Below are positions 1 through 7,771 of a stretch of DNA of 42,696 bases, piece after piece (positions within the stretch are counted from its first letter, which is position 1; each line of letters begins with the position of its first letter). The translations under genes were made by a program, and so were the position numbers. Location of the stretch: contig JAIOOZ010000328.1 of the NCBI GenBank assembly GCA_021414185.1, positions 1 through 42,696 on the forward strand. The letters are read 5' to 3'. A model generated the notes under the pieces. It was given only the letters and a program-made list of their open reading frames with translations. It ran no database searches and was not told where the DNA came from. Source of the stretch: Betaproteobacteria bacterium (GTDB lineage Bacteria; Pseudomonadota; Gammaproteobacteria; Burkholderiales; SG8-41).

Positions 1-567
1 GGTATCAATCAGGCCGGGTGCGACGCAGTTGACGGTAATGCTGCGGCTCGCCAGCTCCACCGCCAGCGCCTTGGTGGCACCGATCAGGCCGGCTTTTGCG
101 GCACTGTAGTTCACCTGGCCGCGGTTGCCGGTGATGCCGGAGACCGAAGCGAGCGTCACGATGCGCCCGCCCTGGCGCGCGCGCACCATCGGCATCACGA
201 GCGGTTGCACCACGTTGAAAAATCCGTTCAGGCTGGTGTCGATGACGGCGTCCCAGTCGTCATCGGTGAGCGCGGCGAAGGTCTGATCGCGCGTGATGCC
301 AGCATTGCACACGACGCCGTAGTAAGCGCCGTTTTTTTCGAGGTCAGCAGCCAGTGCCGCGTGACACGCCGCGCGGTCCGCGACATCGAATTGCACGACC
401 GATGAGGGCTGCCCTGCGCCGGCAATTTCGGTCGCGACGCGTTCGGCATCGGCACGCCGGTCGCGGCAATGCACGGTGACCGCAAAGCCGTCGCAGGCAA
501 GGCGCTTGGCGATGGCGCTTCCTATGCCACGACTCGACCCTGTCACCAAGACCCGACGCGCCGTCAT
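1..567 (-). CDS. apeQ: APE cluster 3-oxoacyl-ACP reductase (FabG-like), 3' end missing
   Basis: NADPH-dependent ketoreductase of the SDR family, expected to reduce the beta-keto group in each round of aryl polyene elongation in the cytoplasm. The 189 visible residues show the cofactor motif TGSSRGIG (9-16), the NAG motif (88-90) and the catalytic set N114, S141, Y154, K158 (YSAAK). FabG proteins are about 240-250 residues, so roughly 55 residues lie beyond the left edge. The ATG at 567 overlaps the stop of the upstream dehydratase gene by 4 nt (ATGA), which suggests translational coupling. The SDR assignment is certain. The Ape name rests on gene order, which follows the apeC-to-apeQ layout known from other APE loci. 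Confidence 0.93.
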   Translation of the reverse strand, partial: MTARRVLVTGSSRGIGSAIAKRLACDGFAVTVHCRDRRADAERVATEIAGAGQPSSVVQFDVADRAACHAALAADLEKNGAYYGVVCNAGITRDQTFAALTDDDWDAVIDTSLNGFFNVVQPLVMPMVRARQGGRIVTLASVSGITGNRGQVNYSAAKAGLIGATKALAVELASRSITVNCVAPGLIDT

Positions 568-1031
568 TGCGTACTCTGCTCGATAAATGTTCTGAAATCC
601 GCCGGCTCGAAGACTTTCAGCGTAGCGTGCGCGACGGTGTCGCCGCCGCACAGTATAGCGCAGTCATATGCGCCCAACCCGCTGGCATCGACGAACATGC
701 GGTGCGCCGTAATGACGAGTTCGGCATCCAGCAGAAAGCGCGGCACGACGGGACGGAACGTCCGGGTGCCGAGCAACACGCCTTCCTTCGGCGGCAATCC
801 GTTGCCGCGCGCGAGCAGGCTGACGTGGGCAACCACCGCCTGCGCCATCAATTCGAGGCCTATCCAGGCCGGCATGTGCCCGCCGGCCTCGGAATACCAT
901 GCGTTCGCGCGAACGCGGCAGCCCACGCTCACCGTATCGTTATCAAATGCAACAACGCGGTCAAGCAGCAGCATGGCGCCGCGATGCGGCAGCAGCGACG
1001 TGATGTCGGGAAACAGCGAGACCGCGTTCAC
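564..1031 (-). CDS. apeP: APE 3-hydroxyacyl-ACP dehydratase, hotdog fold
   Basis: A 155-residue single-domain hotdog protein resembling the predicted 3-hydroxyacyl-ACP dehydratases of APE and flexirubin clusters. It would remove water from the 3-hydroxyacyl-ACP intermediate to create each trans double bond. The N-terminal stretch LLPHRGAMLLLDRV (13-26) carries the conserved histidine of the family. A longer open frame runs upstream, but the GTG at 1031 is preferred because it overlaps the ketosynthase stop as GTGA and gives the normal family length. The stop in turn overlaps the reductase ATG by 4 nt. This is a second dehydratase domain in the cluster; the other is fused to the AMP-ligase. 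Confidence 0.88.
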   Translation of the reverse strand: MNAVSLFPDITSLLPHRGAMLLLDRVVAFDNDTVSVGCRVRANAWYSEAGGHMPAWIGLELMAQAVVAHVSLLARGNGLPPKEGVLLGTRTFRPVVPRFLLDAELVITAHRMFVDASGLGAYDCAILCGGDTVAHATLKVFEPADFRTFIEQSTQ

Positions 1032-2221
1032 CTCGAGTCTCCGATCAGCACGCTGACGTTGCTGCCGCCGAAGGCAAACGAATTGCTCATGCAGATGCGT
1101 TCCCGGTCGTGCGCAAAACGCTGACCGGCGGCAACCAGCGCCAGCGCCGGCAGTGCGGGATCGGCCGCGCCGTCCCACACGTGCGGCGGCAAATGCCCGT
1201 TCCCGTCCGTCAGCGCAAGCCAGCAAAACGCGAGCTCGATCGCGCCCGCCGCTCCCAGCGCATGACCGGTAAGCGGCTTGGTCCCGCTGCACGGCATGCC
1301 GGCAGGCAAGGTGCGCGCGACGGCGAGACTTTCCATCTCGTCGTTCTTCAGCGTTGCCGTTGCATGCAGCTTGACATAGGCGACCGCCTCGGCGGCGATA
1401 CCGGCATCGGCGAGTGCCGCGCGCATCGCGGCTTCGGCGCCCGTTCCGTCCGGGGATGGCGCCGAAATATGATACGCATCGCTCGATTCACCGATGCCGA
1501 GCAACTCGACCGCCGCCGGCTCGCGTGTCAGCAGGAACAGCGCTGCCCCTTCGCCGATGTTGATGCCGCGGCGGTTGCGGCTCATCGGGTTGCACAGGGT
1601 GGAGGTGGTCAATTCGAGCGCGGTAAACCCGCTCACCGTCAGCCGGCACAGCGAATCGACACCGCCGACAATTACAGCATCGCATATATCGAGGCGCAGC
1701 AGATTGCGCGCCGACGCGAAGGCCTTGGCACTCGAGGTGCATGCCGTCGAGACCGTAAACGCAGGGCCGGGCAAACCGAGATAGCGCGCGAGAAAAACCG
1801 CCGGCATGCCGATTTCCTGCTGCGCGTAGTCAAAACCCGGCGGCGGCGGTTCACCTTTGTGCAGCGCGCGCATTGCCGCTTCGCCTTCGTCGATTCCCGC
1901 GGTACTGCCGCCGAGCACAACTCCGATGCGGGCGCGCCCGTAGCGCTTTGTCGCCGCATCCAGCGCAGGCATGATCTGCGCCAGCGCGGCGAGCAGCAAC
2001 TGGTTGTTGCGACAACGGTAGCGCGCAAACGCCGGCGGGATTTCCGGCAGTTCGCCGCGCGCGCGTCCGACGCGCGCTTCGCCCTCTTGCAACCAGCCCG
2101 CCTCCAACACCATGCCGGAGCTGTCGCCGGCGAGCAGGCCGCGGCAGACTTCATCGCGCCCGCTGCCCAATGCATTGATCACGCCGAGCGCGGGCAGATA
2201 GCAGCGCAACGCTGCAGTCAT
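1028..2221 (-). CDS. apeO: APE beta-ketoacyl-ACP synthase (FabF/KAS II-like)
   Basis: Condensing enzyme of 397 residues in the thiolase-fold KAS family. It would add malonyl-ACP-derived C2 units to the growing aryl polyene chain. The Cys-His-His triad is intact: C161 in STACTSSAKAF, H286 in KLHATAT and H320 in TGHALGAAG. The C-terminal SNSFAFGGSNVSVLIG motif is also present, so this should be catalytically active, unlike the apeC product. The open frame extends upstream to 2446, but that part lacks KAS similarity and lies inside the lipoprotein gene. The ATG at 2221 forms the usual ATGA overlap. A second active ketosynthase (apeR) would be expected past the left edge. Confidence 0.92.
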   Translation of the reverse strand: MTAALRCYLPALGVINALGSGRDEVCRGLLAGDSSGMVLEAGWLQEGEARVGRARGELPEIPPAFARYRCRNNQLLLAALAQIMPALDAATKRYGRARIGVVLGGSTAGIDEGEAAMRALHKGEPPPPGFDYAQQEIGMPAVFLARYLGLPGPAFTVSTACTSSAKAFASARNLLRLDICDAVIVGGVDSLCRLTVSGFTALELTTSTLCNPMSRNRRGINIGEGAALFLLTREPAAVELLGIGESSDAYHISAPSPDGTGAEAAMRAALADAGIAAEAVAYVKLHATATLKNDEMESLAVARTLPAGMPCSGTKPLTGHALGAAGAIELAFCWLALTDGNGHLPPHVWDGAADPALPALALVAAGQRFAHDRERICMSNSFAFGGSNVSVLIGDSR

Positions 2222-2799
2222 CGCCGCTCCTCCGGAACACTGTCCGGTTCCGGCAAGGTGTCGATGTCGAGCACCAGCCGCGCAGCAGGTGCTGTTATGC
2301 GCAGTTTGCGAAATGACGGCGGCGTTCCTTCGGTCTGCACGCTCATGAGCGTAGCCCCGCCCGCGCCGAGTACGCGCCGGTGCCCCGCCGTCTCTTCGAT
2401 GGTCACGCCGCCCGTGAGCCCGGCGCGTACCGCATCGAGCGGCCACAGCGCGAGCTGCACCAGTGCCGCGACCAGCACCGGGTCGAGCCGGTCACGCAAC
2501 GGCCCTGCTGCGTTTATGCGTGCCATCCGATTATCATATTCGAGTTGCAGCAGTTTTTGTCCTAAAGGTGTGACGACGACCATGCGCATCGCGTCGGCGT
2601 CGACTTCGATTTCGGCGAGCAAACTATAGCCGGCGCCATCGCGGGCAACTTCCACCCGCTGCGTGGCCTGGAACGCGGTCACAAGCGACGTTTGCTGCAG
2701 GCAGTAACGCCCGCCTTCGGGCAGACGCGTGCAGCCGGGTTCCTCGATTCCCGCGCAGGCTGCCAGCGCGGCGACGCCGGCGACGATCAGTCTGCGCAC
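2218..2799 (-). CDS. apeN: APE cluster DUF3261-type lipoprotein
   Basis: Predicted lipoprotein of 193 residues. The N-terminus MRRLIVAGVAALAACAG is a signal peptide with a lipobox (LAAC). The body resembles the DUF3261 proteins always found between the MMPL exporter and the ketosynthase in APE loci. The likely place is the outer-membrane inner leaflet, with a role in moving or anchoring the polyene lipid together with the LolA-like and MMPL proteins; the mechanism is unknown. The start is a GTG at 2799 that lies 13 nt inside the exporter gene. The stop overlaps the ketosynthase ATG by 4 nt. The lipoprotein call is read from sequence; the export role is inferred from neighbours. Confidence 0.82.
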   Translation of the reverse strand: MRRLIVAGVAALAACAGIEEPGCTRLPEGGRYCLQQTSLVTAFQATQRVEVARDGAGYSLLAEIEVDADAMRMVVVTPLGQKLLQLEYDNRMARINAAGPLRDRLDPVLVAALVQLALWPLDAVRAGLTGGVTIEETAGHRRVLGAGGATLMSVQTEGTPPSFRKLRITAPAARLVLDIDTLPEPDSVPEERR

Positions 2800-5153
2800 A
2801 CCGGATCCCGGCGAAAGCTCAATACCATGGGCGCCAGCAACACCGCGATGCCGATGCCGATCAGCAGCGAGAGGCCGAAATTATGCAGTGCCGGCATCGA
2901 ACTCAGCGCCAGCAGGCCGAACGACAGCAAGGTGGTGGCCGCCGACAGCAATACGCCGAGCAGCGTCGCCGCTTCACTTTCGCCGCCCTCGCGCAGAAAT
3001 ATCGCGTAGTTCACGCCGACGCCGAGCACCAGCATCAGCCCCATCAGATTGAACAGCGTAATCGAGACGCCGAGGTAGCCGAACAGCCCCAGAGAAACTC
3101 CCATTGCGAGCAGAGTCGGTGCCAGCATCGCCGCGCCATCGCGCCAGCCGTACCGCACGCGCAGCACCAGAAATACCAGGATGGCGGCGCCGAACAGCCA
3201 GAGCCCGCCCCATTTGCGCAGATCGCGGAACAGGCGGGAAACACTGCGCGCTTTATCAACGAGTATTACGCCGGACAGATCGCGCGCCGCTTCGTCCAGT
3301 ACGCCGATGTCGCGCGCGCCATTCGGCACCACGACTGAAGCAAAACCCTGCGCGGTTTGACCCAGCCACAAATGGCGGTAAGGCGTCGACAATGGCGACT
3401 CCATCCAGGCGTCCGGCGTCAGCGGCTTGCCTTCGCCGCGTTGAAAGTCGGCGAGCAACGCGGCTATCACTTCGTCGCGCAAGCCTTCGCGAGCGAGCAG
3501 CGCGCGCAGTTGCGCGGGATCACCGAACACGGCGCGCTCCCACAACACGCGGTTTTCATGTTGCTGCGCCGCGGACGGCACGAACGACGTGATGGCCTGA
3601 AAATTATTCAGGCCATCGCGGGCAACCAGCGCGCGCAGGCGCTGGCTCAGGCGTTGTTCGTTTTCCAGCACCTGTTGTGGCGTCTGCCCTTCGACCAGAA
3701 AAAACTGGCTGCTGTTGCCCACACCGGTCAGCGCGCGGATCCGCTCGGCCTGTTCGACCAGCGCGGGCGGCCGGTTGATGAGCAGGCGAATATCGTCGTC
3801 GCCGCTGAGGCGCAACAGCCCCGGGATAGAGAACAGCAGCAGCGCAGCCATCAGCGCGAGACAAGCGCGCCGTGTCATGTGTAAACGCCACCACGCCAGC
3901 ATCCGGCGCGGTGTTGCGACCGCAGCCTCGACATCGCGCTGCGACGCTTTGCGCAGCATTGCGGGCAGCAGCAATACCACCGATATGTAAGCGACGGTCA
4001 AACCTGCCAGCGCGAAAAAGCCGATCTGGCGCAGAGCCGGGAAAGGCACCAGCAGCAGCGACGCATATCCCAGCACGCTGGTGGCGAGCGCCACGCTCAG
4101 TCCGGGCAAAATGCGCTTCAATCCGGCGCGGGCTTCCCAGTTGGCGCCAGCCCCCAGGCGCGCGGAAAAATACTGGATCGAGTAATCGATCGCCTCGCCG
4201 AGCAGGCTGGCGCCGAACACCAGCGTGAGCAGAAACAACTCGCCGAATACCAGCACCGTGAACAATATCGCTGCGCTGATGCCGATGCCTACCGACAAGA
4301 GGCCGAGCAGCAGCGGACGCGGCGAACGAAACGCCCACAGCATCAGGATAATGACGCCGGTCAGCGAGCCTACGCCTATCATGTCCATCTCGCGCGCTGC
4401 CGACGCGCGTGCGGCTTGCGCAAAAAAAACCGTGCCGGTACGCAACAGTTCGATGTCCGGCGCGTCGCGGCGCATCGCCGCTTCGGCTGCCGTTACGCCG
4501 GCGAGCGCTTTTTCCTGCGTTGTATTGTCATAGGCCGAGCCGTCGAGCGCGGCTGAAACCAGGACATAAGTGGCGTTCGCTCCCCGCGCAACCAGCAAAC
4601 CATCCTCCGGCTCAAGCCGGATATTGCCCAGCGGCAGCTCACCCAGCCACGCGTCAAGCAACCCAAACGGATCAAACGATGGCGCCGCGGTCAAACCCGC
4701 GCGTATCGGACTGTAGAGTTTCTGCCGCAGGCGGTTTTCAAGCTCGCCCGGTCCGCGCGCCAAGGCGGCGCGGTCCCGCTCGCTCAGCAGCATGAAACGA
4801 TATGGCGCGTAGAAATCGACGATGCGGCGCGGATCGATAGGCCCGACTTCGAGTTGCACGCGATCGAGGCCGCCGGCGCGCAGGCCCGCCGCAAAACGGC
4901 GCGCGGCATCTTTCGCCTTCGCCGGCTCGCGGTGTCCAATCAGGAACACCGCGCGATTGCCCGCCGCATCGGCAAGCGCGCTGACCGCGCGCTCGGCAAC
5001 CGGATTGCGCTCGGTCGGCGGCAGCAGCAGCATCAGGTTGGTCTGCAGGGGCGGGTCGCCCGCGAACAAAACCGCGCAGCTTATAACGAGCGCGGCGGCC
5101 AGCACGCTCCAGAGCGCCGTGAGCCAGCGGGCGTTCCGCAACAGCTCTTTCAT
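2787..5153 (-). CDS. apeM: APE cluster MMPL/RND-type exporter
   Basis: Integral membrane protein of 788 residues in the MMPL/RND superfamily. It starts with one membrane segment (residues about 10-30) followed by a large periplasmic domain. A first hydrophobic cluster spans roughly 250-420 (GVGSLTGVIILML, LLLGLLSVGIGISAAILF, GEAIDYSIQYF). A second periplasmic loop and a second cluster follow at about 620-780 (LMGLMLVLGVGVNYAIFL). The acidic GEAIDYS and GVNYAIF segments correspond to the conserved core helices of the family. The likely role is transfer of the finished polyene lipid across the inner membrane to the LolA-like carrier. The ATG at 5153 (MKELLRN) is chosen because it overlaps the preceding stop as ATGA. 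The frame continues upstream without similarity. Confidence 0.9.
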   Translation of the reverse strand: MKELLRNARWLTALWSVLAAALVISCAVLFAGDPPLQTNLMLLLPPTERNPVAERAVSALADAAGNRAVFLIGHREPAKAKDAARRFAAGLRAGGLDRVQLEVGPIDPRRIVDFYAPYRFMLLSERDRAALARGPGELENRLRQKLYSPIRAGLTAAPSFDPFGLLDAWLGELPLGNIRLEPEDGLLVARGANATYVLVSAALDGSAYDNTTQEKALAGVTAAEAAMRRDAPDIELLRTGTVFFAQAARASAAREMDMIGVGSLTGVIILMLWAFRSPRPLLLGLLSVGIGISAAILFTVLVFGELFLLTLVFGASLLGEAIDYSIQYFSARLGAGANWEARAGLKRILPGLSVALATSVLGYASLLLVPFPALRQIGFFALAGLTVAYISVVLLLPAMLRKASQRDVEAAVATPRRMLAWWRLHMTRRACLALMAALLLFSIPGLLRLSGDDDIRLLINRPPALVEQAERIRALTGVGNSSQFFLVEGQTPQQVLENEQRLSQRLRALVARDGLNNFQAITSFVPSAAQQHENRVLWERAVFGDPAQLRALLAREGLRDEVIAALLADFQRGEGKPLTPDAWMESPLSTPYRHLWLGQTAQGFASVVVPNGARDIGVLDEAARDLSGVILVDKARSVSRLFRDLRKWGGLWLFGAAILVFLVLRVRYGWRDGAAMLAPTLLAMGVSLGLFGYLGVSITLFNLMGLMLVLGVGVNYAIFLREGGESEAATLLGVLLSAATTLLSFGLLALSSMPALHNFGLSLLIGIGIAVLLAPMVLSFRRDPVCAD

Positions 5154-5782
5154 TCCCGGCCGAACAATTGCGTTTCGGCTTCGCTCAACGCCGCATCGCC
5201 GCGGGACTTGCGGAAATCGATGCGCGTCAGATCGTCGCCGCCGGGTTCGATACGAATGGAATCGACGAACTCGCCGCCGGCCAACTGCATCCGCTGCAGA
5301 AACTGCGCCAATTGCACCTGCCGCGGCTTCAATGTCACTTCCCATTTCGCTGCGTCGCCGCTGGCGGTGGTCTCGAAATACGCGCGCAGCGAAACGGCGT
5401 CGGCACTCAGTATGGCGCGGAATATGCGTCCGATTTCCGCCAGCCCCGGCACCTCGCGCGGGCCGCGCGAGCGGCGCGTGCCGTCGGCCGCGATTTCGAC
5501 TATGCGGTCCTCGGCAAGGATGTAAGAGATGCGGTACGGCTGCTCGATCTGCCACAGCACGCCGTGCTGACGCGAAAACAGCAGGCGCCCCGAGGACACG
5601 AGCGGACGCTTGAGCGCCGCGATGCGCTGGGTTTGCACGAATTCAGCGCGCACCACGGGATATTTATTCAGGCGGGCGCCGACCTGCGCGAAAACGTCGA
5701 ACGCGCCGTCGTCCGCGGCGATTGCACCCTGCACCGCAAACGCCAGCACGACAGCCAGCGCGAGCCGCCTCAGGACGGACAT
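5150..5782 (-). CDS. apeL: LolA-like outer-membrane lipoprotein carrier of the APE cluster
   Basis: Periplasmic protein of 210 residues. A signal peptide (MSVLRRLALAVVLAFAVQGAIA, cleavage near AIAADD) precedes a LolA/LolB-type half-barrel with the typical RAEFVQTQ segment and the SSGRLLFSRQHGVLWQIEQP pattern. Housekeeping LolA carries lipoproteins. Paralogues inside APE clusters are thought to carry the polyene lipid or a cognate lipoprotein between the inner-membrane exporter and the outer membrane. The 13-nt overlap with the thioesterase gene upstream and the 4-nt overlap with the exporter downstream place it firmly in the operon. The family call is strong; the cargo is inferred. Confidence 0.87.
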   Translation of the reverse strand: MSVLRRLALAVVLAFAVQGAIAADDGAFDVFAQVGARLNKYPVVRAEFVQTQRIAALKRPLVSSGRLLFSRQHGVLWQIEQPYRISYILAEDRIVEIAADGTRRSRGPREVPGLAEIGRIFRAILSADAVSLRAYFETTASGDAAKWEVTLKPRQVQLAQFLQRMQLAGGEFVDSIRIEPGGDDLTRIDFRKSRGDAALSEAETQLFGRE

Positions 5783-6189
5783 GCCTTCGCCAGTTTTTCG
5801 AACACGATCGCCGGCGAGACAAACTGCAATTCGCCGGTCTTGGCATCGACCGCAACCTGGATGGTGTGGCCCTGCGTCAGCTTGACGGCGCTGGCCGCAT
5901 CGTCGATCCGGTACGCGATCTTGAAACGATTTTCATATTCGAGCAGTTCAGCGTGTACGCGCAGGCGCTGGCCATAGCGCGCCGAGCGCACGTACTTCAA
6001 CCGGCACTCGACGATGGGCCATACATAACCGGACGCGGCCATCTGTGGATAGTCGTAGTCGAATTTGCGCAGCAAGGCGCAGCGCGCAATTTCGAAATAC
6101 TTGAGGTAATGCCCGTGCCAGGCTACCGCCAGCACGTCGAGGTCGTGAAACGGCACTTCGAGTTCGACCTCGGCGGACAGGCGCGGCAT
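5770..6189 (-). CDS. apeK: YbgC-like hotdog acyl thioesterase of the APE cluster
   Basis: Cytoplasmic 4-hydroxybenzoyl-CoA thioesterase/YbgC-type hotdog protein of 139 residues. The motif HDLDVLAVAWHGHYLKYFE (15-33) contains the family's catalytic aspartate (D18) and the HGHYLKYFE helix start. In APE biosynthesis the thioesterase is proposed to release or edit acyl-ACP intermediates. The length is normal. The stop lies 13 nt inside the LolA-like gene, and only one base separates its start codon from the ammonia-lyase stop upstream. Confidence 0.86.
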   Translation of the reverse strand: MPRLSAEVELEVPFHDLDVLAVAWHGHYLKYFEIARCALLRKFDYDYPQMAASGYVWPIVECRLKYVRSARYGQRLRVHAELLEYENRFKIAYRIDDAASAVKLTQGHTIQVAVDAKTGELQFVSPAIVFEKLAKACPS

Positions 6190-6190
6190 T

Positions 6191-7771
6191 TCAGTACAGC
6201 TCCCAGGTGCCGGCGCGGATCAGATGCGTCATGCTGCGCAATTCGCTTTCGAGCGCGCGGTCCTCGTCGAGAAACGGCGAGTGCGCGGCGATGGCCCCGA
6301 CAAACTGCGCGACTGCCGGCGCCACGCCTGCGCCCGCGGCGGAATTCTCCTCGCGCTCGCGCAGGCGCAAAGCCTGGCAGGCGCCGAGCGTCAGCGCGGC
6401 CGCCACCTGTTCGGTCAGTTCGAGTATGCGCAGGCAATCGCGGGCGGCGATCGTGCCCATGCTCACCTTGTCCTGGTTGTGGCATTCGGTCGAGCGCGAA
6501 AATACGCTGGCCGGCATGGTCAGCTTGAGCGCTTCGGCGGTCCACGCCGACGTGCCGATCTGCACCGCCTTGAAACCGTGATTGATGGCCGCGCGACCGG
6601 CGCGCGCGCCGGACAGGTTTTCCGGCAGGCCATGATTGAACTTGCTGTCGACCAGCAGCGCGAACTGGCGGTCCATCAGGTCGGCGAGATTGGCCACCGC
6701 GGTCTTCAGCGCATCCATGGCGAAAGCAATGTGCCCGCCATAGAAGTGGCCGCCGTGCAGCACGCACTCCGCGTCGCCATCTATGATGGGATTGTCGTTG
6801 GCGCTGTTGAGTTCGTTCTCGATGTCGCGCCGCATCCACGTCAACGCGTCGCGCGCAACACCGATGACGTGCGGCGCGCAGCGGATCGAATAACGGTCCT
6901 GCAGCCGCATCGGTTCGTTTTGCGCAACGGCGGCGATGTCGCCGTAAATCCAGGCCGCGGACTCATTCTGGCCGGCGTGCGGTTTGACCGCGAACAGCCG
7001 CGGATCGAAGTGACCGCGGTTGCCGCGCAGCGCCACTGCCGCCATTGCGGTCAGCCGGCTGCACAAACGCGTCAGGTATTCAGCGCGCCGCCACGCGAGA
7101 CAGGCCAGTGCCGTCATCACCGCGGTGCCGTTCATGATCGCAAGCCCCTCTTTCGGCCCCAACGTCATGGGAGCGAGGCCCAGTTCCGCCAGCACACGGG
7201 CGACCGGCTGCCGCGCGCCTTTGTGCAGCACGTCGCGTTCGCCGACGATCGCGGCGGCGACATACGACAACGGCGTCAGGTCGCCGCTGGCGCCAACCGA
7301 ACCTTCGGCAGGAATCAGCGGCAGCACGCGGTGATTGATGAGTTGGGCCAGCCGTTCGAGCAGTTCCCAGCGCACCCCGGAGTAACCCTGGGCCAGCGAG
7401 TTCAGGCGGCAGGCCAGCACCGCGAGCGTCGCATCCTCGGGCAGATATTCCCCCAGCCCGCAACCGTGATAGCGGCTCAGGTGCAACGGCAATTCGGCAA
7501 TGAGGTGTGGCGGCACGGGAACGGTGCAGGAATCGCCGTAACCGGTGTTCACGCCATAGACGATTTCGCCGCTGTCGAGCAGGCGTTCCAGGTACGCAAC
7601 ACCTTTGCGGATGCGCGCGGTAAACGCCGCGTCCGGCGACAACGCGACGTGCGCCACTTCAGTGGCGACGGCGACGACGTCTTCTATCGTCATGCGCCGG
7701 GCGCCGACTTCTATCGTGCGCAGTTTACCTGTAGCCGTTTGCCGAGGAACGGCTGGCGAACCGATAGTCAT
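6191..7771 (-). CDS. MIO-family aromatic amino acid ammonia-lyase (probably tyrosine ammonia-lyase)
   Basis: A 526-residue member of the histidine/phenylalanine/tyrosine ammonia-lyase family. The MIO cofactor forms from A161-S162-G163 in GSVGASGDLTPLSY. The mobile-loop tyrosine sits in VYGVNTGYG (71-79), the Asn in IMNGTAVM, and QDRYSIR lies at 291-297. Two selectivity positions point away from histidase. Residues 100-103 read RYHG where histidases have SHA, and 432-438 read NQDKVSM where histidases have QEDHVSM; tyrosine and phenylalanine lyases have NQD-type motifs here. No other hut genes are nearby. The gene sits inside the APE operon (ATGA overlap with the glycosyltransferase gene), as HAL-like genes do in some APE and flexirubin clusters. 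I infer it makes 4-coumarate from tyrosine as aryl starter. Many pipelines would call it hutH. Confidence 0.88.
   Translation of the reverse strand: MTIGSPAVPRQTATGKLRTIEVGARRMTIEDVVAVATEVAHVALSPDAAFTARIRKGVAYLERLLDSGEIVYGVNTGYGDSCTVPVPPHLIAELPLHLSRYHGCGLGEYLPEDATLAVLACRLNSLAQGYSGVRWELLERLAQLINHRVLPLIPAEGSVGASGDLTPLSYVAAAIVGERDVLHKGARQPVARVLAELGLAPMTLGPKEGLAIMNGTAVMTALACLAWRRAEYLTRLCSRLTAMAAVALRGNRGHFDPRLFAVKPHAGQNESAAWIYGDIAAVAQNEPMRLQDRYSIRCAPHVIGVARDALTWMRRDIENELNSANDNPIIDGDAECVLHGGHFYGGHIAFAMDALKTAVANLADLMDRQFALLVDSKFNHGLPENLSGARAGRAAINHGFKAVQIGTSAWTAEALKLTMPASVFSRSTECHNQDKVSMGTIAARDCLRILELTEQVAAALTLGACQALRLREREENSAAGAGVAPAVAQFVGAIAAHSPFLDEDRALESELRSMTHLIRAGTWELY

Noticed and set aside
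6191..7771. Annotation of the lyase as histidase (hutH)
   Set aside because: The NQDKVSM and RYHG motifs differ from the histidase QEDHVSM and SHA motifs, there are no other hut genes, and it is coupled within the APE operon.
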